26,528 bases of DNA, taken from an uncultured Eubacteriales bacterium (lineage in GTDB: Bacteria > Bacillota > Clostridia > Oscillospirales > CAG-272). Shown in pieces: positions 23,346-26,528 of this stretch. The notes beneath the pieces are model-generated. The model had not been told where the DNA came from. It worked only from the letters and a program-made list of their open reading frames with translations, and searched no databases. The stretch is from positions 1 to 26,528 of the forward strand of contig CAKTAA010000026.1 in assembly GCA_934526185.1 (NCBI GenBank), written 5' to 3'. Numbering within the stretch: the stretch's first letter is position 1; each line of letters opens with the position of its first letter. Both the position numbers and the translations under genes were made by a program.

Positions 23346-23404
23346 TGTGCAATTCCTCCTTACCATTACATCTCACGGAAATCATTTTCTTCCGTACTCT
23401 GTAA

Positions 23405-23671
23405 TTATTTTGCTTTCTCGATTACTTCGACCAGCCGCCATCTCTTGTCTCTGGACAGCGGACGTGTTTCCATGATGCTGACCTTATCGCCGACGGTGCA
23501 GGTGTTGTTTTCATCGTGCGCCTTCAGGCGGATCGACCGTTTAATGACCTTTCCGTATTTCGGATGCTGGACGTTATCCTCAATGGCCACGACAATGGTT
23601 TTGTCCATTTTATCGCTGACAACAGTGCCCACTCTCGTCTTTCTGAGGTTTCTTCCGTTTGCTTCACTCAT
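23405..23671 (-). CDS. rpsQ: 30S ribosomal protein S17
   Basis: An OB-fold protein that binds the 5' domain of 16S rRNA early in assembly. 88 residues: RKTRVGTVVSDKMDKTIVVAI, HPKYGKVIKRS, and GDKVSIMETRPLSRDKRWRLVEV. Its TAA stop and start spacing are standard, 24 bases after rpmC. Confidence 0.98.
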   Translation of the reverse strand: MSEANGRNLRKTRVGTVVSDKMDKTIVVAIEDNVQHPKYGKVIKRSIRLKAHDENNTCTVGDKVSIMETRPLSRDKRWRLVEVIEKAK

Positions 23672-23695
23672 GGCTTTCTCTCCTCTCTTCCGATG

Positions 23696-23902
23696 TTACG
23701 CATTGCGGATTTCTTCCGTTTCCTTCTGGCGGAGAACGGTCATCACGCGTGCAATATCCTTTTTCACATCGACAATTTTGTGAGGATTTTCAAGCTGGTT
23801 TATCGCATGCTGGAAACGAAGCCGGAACAATTCGCTCTTCAGCTCCTTGCACTTTGCCTCGAGCTCAGCCGCGGTCATCTCTCTCAATTCCTTAGCTTTC
23901 AC
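23696..23902 (-). CDS. rpmC: 50S ribosomal protein L29
   Basis: A two-helix protein near the tunnel exit, part of the docking site for the signal recognition particle and trigger factor. 68 residues: MKAKELREMTAAELEAK, RLRFQHAINQLENPHKI, and a C-terminal helix. It begins three bases after the rplP stop. Confidence 0.97.
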   Translation of the reverse strand: MKAKELREMTAAELEAKCKELKSELFRLRFQHAINQLENPHKIVDVKKDIARVMTVLRQKETEEIRNA

Positions 23903-23905
23903 TGC

Positions 23906-24331
23906 TTATACCTCCTCAGCCACAGTCTCTTTGATAGCAAACTTGCATTTAATAGGAAGCTTGTGTGCAGCCAGACGCATTGCCTCCCGTGCAATTTCCT
24001 CCGTAACGCCGTCCATCTCGAACATAACTCTTCCCGGCTTTACGACCGCCACCCAGTATTCAGGTGAACCTTTACCGGAACCCATTCGGGTTTCAGCCGG
24101 CTTCTCTGTTATCGGCTTATCAGGGAATATTTTAATCCAAACCTGACCGCCGCGGCGAATATAACGCGTCATAGCAATACGGGCTGCTTCAATCTGGTTG
24201 CTGGTGATCCAGGCCGGCTCGAGCGCTACAAGCCCGTACGAACCGTTGGAAATCGTCGTGCCTCTCGTTGCTTTTCCCGTCAGTCTGCCTCTGTGTACAC
24301 GTCTGTATTTAACTCTCTTCGGCATTAACAT
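23906..24331 (-). CDS. rplP: 50S ribosomal protein L16
   Basis: L16 positions tRNA at the A site of the large subunit. 141 residues beginning MLMPKRVKYRRVHRG, with the SYGLVALEPAWIT and GGQVWIKIFPDKP blocks. ATG 24331 stands two bases after the rpsC stop. Its ribosome site GGAGG is inside the last codons of rpsC (KEGGSN), so translation is coupled to S3. Confidence 0.98.
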   Translation of the reverse strand: MLMPKRVKYRRVHRGRLTGKATRGTTISNGSYGLVALEPAWITSNQIEAARIAMTRYIRRGGQVWIKIFPDKPITEKPAETRMGSGKGSPEYWVAVVKPGRVMFEMDGVTEEIAREAMRLAAHKLPIKCKFAIKETVAEEV

Positions 24332-24333
24332 GA

Positions 24334-25218
24334 TTAATTGCTGCCTCCTTCTTTCGGAGTACTCGGCTGAGCCGGTGCCGGTCTTGTCTGACCGTCGCGG
24401 CGCTGTCCGTTAAACTGACCGTCACGGCGCTGTCCGTTAAACTGTCCGTCACGGCGTTGTCCGTTAAACTGTCCGTCACGGCGTTGTCCGTTAAACTGTC
24501 CATCACGGCGCGGCGGCCGGTTGTCGCGGCGCTGATCGCCAGACTGATTATTGTAAGTGCGGCGCGGCCGTCCTTCTGCATTTTTCTGCTCGTGCAATAC
24601 CTCGCCGTTGTAGATCCAAACCTTTACACCGATTTTGCCGTACGTTGTATTGGCTTCCCAAAAACCATATTCGATGTCCGCGCGCAGCGTCTGCAGTGGA
24701 ATGGTTCCCTCATGGTAATGCTCTGTGCGCGCAATTTCCGCGCCGCCCAGACGTCCGGAAACCGAAACCTTAATTCCTTTCGCCCCCAGCTTCATGGTAC
24801 GTGCAATTGCCATTTTCATCGCACGGCGGAAAGAAATTCTGCGTTCCAACTGACCGGCGATGTTCTCAGCCACGAGCTGCGCATTCAGATCGGGAGATCT
24901 GACCTCTACTACATTAACAGAAACCGGCTTTTTTGCGATCTTCTCGCATGCCGCTCTCAGCTTCTCTATTTCCGAACCGCCGCGGCCGATTACAATTCCC
25001 GGCTTCGCGCAGTGGACAAAGATTCTTACTCTTGCGCTGTCGCGCTCGATCTCAATCTTCGGAACACCGGCTGCCTGCAGCGTTTTCTTCAGATATTTTC
25101 TGAGCTGATAATCCGATACCAGTGTGTCGCCGAACACTTCGTCGCCGACAAACCATCTCGAATCCCAGTTTTTGATGACTCCGACACGCAAACCGTGCGG
25201 ATTAACCTTCTGACCCAT
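24334..25218 (-). CDS. rpsC: 30S ribosomal protein S3 with repetitive C-terminal extension
   Basis: S3 lies at the mRNA entry channel and contributes to the helicase activity of the ribosome. The conserved part spans residues 1 to about 212 (KH domain with the GRGG loop at 78-81, C-domain with GRLGGAEIARTEHY, ending NGEVLHEQKN). Ordinary S3 proteins are about 210-235 residues; this one has 294. Residues 213-294 are Arg/Gln/Asn/Gly/Pro-rich and include four exact RRDGQFNGQ nonapeptides (237-272) and a fifth partial (273-277), encoded by 27-bp repeats (24388-24510). The tail should be disordered and basic. GGAGG lies 10 bases before ATG 25218. It follows rplV by 25 bases and precedes rplP by 2. 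Confidence 0.98.
   Translation of the reverse strand: MGQKVNPHGLRVGVIKNWDSRWFVGDEVFGDTLVSDYQLRKYLKKTLQAAGVPKIEIERDSARVRIFVHCAKPGIVIGRGGSEIEKLRAACEKIAKKPVSVNVVEVRSPDLNAQLVAENIAGQLERRISFRRAMKMAIARTMKLGAKGIKVSVSGRLGGAEIARTEHYHEGTIPLQTLRADIEYGFWEANTTYGKIGVKVWIYNGEVLHEQKNAEGRPRRTYNNQSGDQRRDNRPPRRDGQFNGQRRDGQFNGQRRDGQFNGQRRDGQFNGQRRDGQTRPAPAQPSTPKEGGSN
24388..24510 (-). repeat. 27-bp tandem repeat in rpsC (four full copies plus a partial)
   Basis: The TGTCCGTTAAACTG core recurs at 24404, 24431, 24458 and 24485, spaced exactly 27 bases. Each unit encodes RRDGQFNGQ. Copies differ at a few positions, so the set is not brand-new, but the peptide is identical in all full copies. There are no spacers, so this is not a CRISPR array. 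Confidence 0.95.
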
Positions 25219-25243
25219 TTGGCATGAACCTCCTTTTCCAAAC

Positions 25244-25579
25244 TTATTCTTTTTCAGCCACAGCCATGGTGACGTGACTCGTTCTCTTGAGAATCCGATT
25301 TGCGCTTCCCTTTGCCCGGGGCATCATACGTTTCAGTGTCGGACCCGGACACACGAAGCACTCAGATACGTACAGCTTGGACGTATCCATGCCGAAATTG
25401 TTTTCCGCGTTGGCCATTGCACTTTTCAGCAGCTTTTCCAGTGGTTCGCAGGCAATCTTGTTGGTGTTTTTCAGAATCGCCATCGCCATCTCGGCATCCT
25501 TGCCACGGATCAGGTCCAGAACGATCTTGACCTTTCGCGGAGATATTCTCGCATATTTCAGGTATGCTTTTGCTTCCAT
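25244..25579 (-). CDS. rplV: 50S ribosomal protein L22
   Basis: L22 lines the nascent-peptide exit tunnel with a beta-hairpin loop and is a site of macrolide-resistance mutations in other bacteria. 111 residues, complete: KYARISPRKVKIVLDLIRGK, the loop RMMPRAKGSANRILKRTSH, and the end VTMAVAEKE. GGAGG precedes ATG 25579. It lies 45 bases after rpsS. Confidence 0.98.
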   Translation of the reverse strand: MEAKAYLKYARISPRKVKIVLDLIRGKDAEMAMAILKNTNKIACEPLEKLLKSAMANAENNFGMDTSKLYVSECFVCPGPTLKRMMPRAKGSANRILKRTSHVTMAVAEKE

Positions 25580-25624
25580 TGTTGATGATATCCTCCCTTC
25601 GCCTTCCTTTGCGCGGCGCCGCTC

Positions 25625-25906
25625 TTATTTTCCGTTGTTGGATGTCTTGCTGCCCGCATGTCCCTTAAAGGTTCTCGTCGGCGCAAACTCGCCGAGTTTG
25701 TGGCCGACCATATCCTCTGTAATGTAAACAGGCACATGCTTTCTGCCGTCATGGACCGCGATGGTGTGACCAACGAAATCCGGAAAGATCGTGGAGGCAC
25801 GCGACCAGGTCTTAACAACCTGCTTTTCGCCTTTTTCATTCATCTGCGCAATCTTCCCAAACAGCTTTGCTTCTACAAAAGGCCCTTTTTTCAAGCTTCT
25901 GCTCAT
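25625..25906 (-). CDS. rpsS: 30S ribosomal protein S19
   Basis: S19 forms the head protein pair with S13 near the A-site tRNA. 93 residues beginning MSRSLKKGPFVEAKL, with STIFPDFVGHTIAVHDGRKHVPVYI (in parts) and HKLGEFAPTRTFKGH. It lies 18 bases after rplB and before rplV. Confidence 0.98.
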   Translation of the reverse strand: MSRSLKKGPFVEAKLFGKIAQMNEKGEKQVVKTWSRASTIFPDFVGHTIAVHDGRKHVPVYITEDMVGHKLGEFAPTRTFKGHAGSKTSNNGK

Positions 25907-25924
25907 TGACGTAGCCTCCTTCTA

Positions 25925-26528
25925 TTATTTACCGTTTCTGTGTTTGACGATGAATTTTTCAGTTCTCGCCTTCTTGTTTCTCGTCTTATAACCAAGCGTT
26001 GGTTTACCCCACGGTGTAACCGGAGACGGACGGCCGATAGGCGAACGTCCTTCACCGCCGCCGTGCGGGTGGTCGCACGGGTTCATGACAGAACCGCGGA
26101 CCGTCGGGCGAATGCCCTTATGACGGGTTTTGCCTGCTTTGCCCACCTTGACGTTTTCGTGCTCGATGTTGCTCACCTGACCGATGGAGGCTTTGCACGC
26201 CAAACGCACATACCGAACCTCGCCGGAGGGGAGACGCACCTGTGCCATACCGTTTTCCTTCGCCATGAGCTGCGCTGCACATCCTGCGCTGCGCACCATC
26301 TGGGCGCCCTTGCCCGGATAAAGCTCGATATTGTATATAAATGTACCGACCGGAATGTTCTCAATCGGCAGCGTGTTGCCCGGTTTGATGTCCGCGCCCG
26401 CGCCGGAATAAATCACATCGCCGTCGGTCAGCCCCACCGGAGCCAGCACATACTTTTTCGTGCCGTCCTCGTACTGCACCAAAGCGATATAGCCGGTGCG
26501 GTTCGGATCGTACTCCACGCCGATGACC
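25925..26528 (-). CDS. rplB: 50S ribosomal protein L2, C-terminal 200 residues (start outside window)
   Basis: L2 is needed for subunit association and peptidyl transferase function. The frame is open to the right window edge (VIGVEYDPNRTGYIALVQYEDG), so the N-terminal part of about 75 residues is missing. The conserved PHGGGEGRSPIGRP segment holds the essential catalytic-region histidine, and the end YKTRNKKARTEKFIVKHRNGK is typical. A GTG codon at 26518 inside the frame is not the start. It is the 5'-most gene of the cluster visible here; rplW/rplD/rplC should lie beyond. Confidence 0.97.
   Translation of the reverse strand, partial: VIGVEYDPNRTGYIALVQYEDGTKKYVLAPVGLTDGDVIYSGAGADIKPGNTLPIENIPVGTFIYNIELYPGKGAQMVRSAGCAAQLMAKENGMAQVRLPSGEVRYVRLACKASIGQVSNIEHENVKVGKAGKTRHKGIRPTVRGSVMNPCDHPHGGGEGRSPIGRPSPVTPWGKPTLGYKTRNKKARTEKFIVKHRNGK

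Noticed and set aside
23345..23366. ATG 23366 as the start of rplN
   Set aside because: It would place the GGAGGA site inside the gene and add seven residues that other L14 proteins lack; GTG 23345 gives the standard 122 residues.
24388..24510. Direct repeats that might be a CRISPR array
   Set aside because: The units are back-to-back without unique spacers, in frame inside rpsC, and encode identical nonapeptides. There are no cas genes.
24309..24581. Minus-strand open frame with periodic SLTDNAVTD sequence
   Set aside because: It is an alternate frame of the rpsC tandem repeats; its periodicity follows from the 27-bp unit and it has no ribosome site.

Overview
The window comes from a chromosome of a mid-GC low-GC-group relative, most probably an uncultured Clostridia member (Bacillota; Oscillospirales-like is my best guess). 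Three things point there. The ribosomal gene order is the Gram-positive S10-spc-alpha order with secY-adk-map-(KOW protein)-infA-rpmJ. S14 and L36 are the zinc-binding forms and L24 carries a zinc ribbon. Shine-Dalgarno sites are strong (AAGGAGG type) with frequent GTG and TTG starts. Nothing in the window suggests a phage, plasmid or transposon.

Layout. (1) 1-3805, plus strand: the 3' end of an HtrA/DegP-type PDZ protease, a strong terminator, then a three-gene unit of a membrane-anchored protein of unknown function, an ABC ATPase and an ABC-2 permease with a large extracytoplasmic domain. It is driven by a perfect TTGACA-17-TATAAT promoter. (2) 3908-7468, minus strand: a three-gene sugar-type operon with a Gfo/Idh/MocA oxidoreductase, a xylose-isomerase-like TIM-barrel protein and a second Gfo/Idh/MocA oxidoreductase. 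It has a recognisable promoter, a 16-bp palindromic operator candidate at the transcription start, and RNA hairpins in front of both downstream genes. (3) 7469-7796: intergenic, with a terminator hairpin and no convincing gene. (4) 7797-12340, minus strand: a BlaI/MecI-type repressor and a 1305-residue BlaR1-like membrane metalloprotease. Its huge ectodomain has WG-type and FG-GAP-like segments and no recognisable penicillin-binding domain. The pair is driven by a second perfect consensus promoter bracketed by two BlaI/CopY-type operators, and a 15-codon upstream ORF overlaps the repressor start (TAATG). (5) 12463-26528, minus strand: a bidirectional terminator, then the ribosomal protein supercluster read from rplB (cut by the window end) to rplQ, with every expected gene present, including rpmJ (37 aa).

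How the parts work together. The ribosomal block makes ribosome subunits, the SecYEG channel, adenylate kinase, Met aminopeptidase, IF-1 and the RNA polymerase alpha subunit from one long message. The oxidoreductase/TIM-barrel operon looks like oxidation, conversion and re-reduction of a sugar or glycoside (inferred; substrate unknown). The BlaI/BlaR1-like pair is most simply an autoregulated sensor-protease switch. The most noteworthy items are this non-beta-lactam BlaR1-like sensor with its promoter architecture, the tandem 27-bp repeat that extends ribosomal protein S3, the hairpin between a Shine-Dalgarno site and its start codon in the TIM-barrel gene, and the leader ORF fused by TAATG to the repressor.
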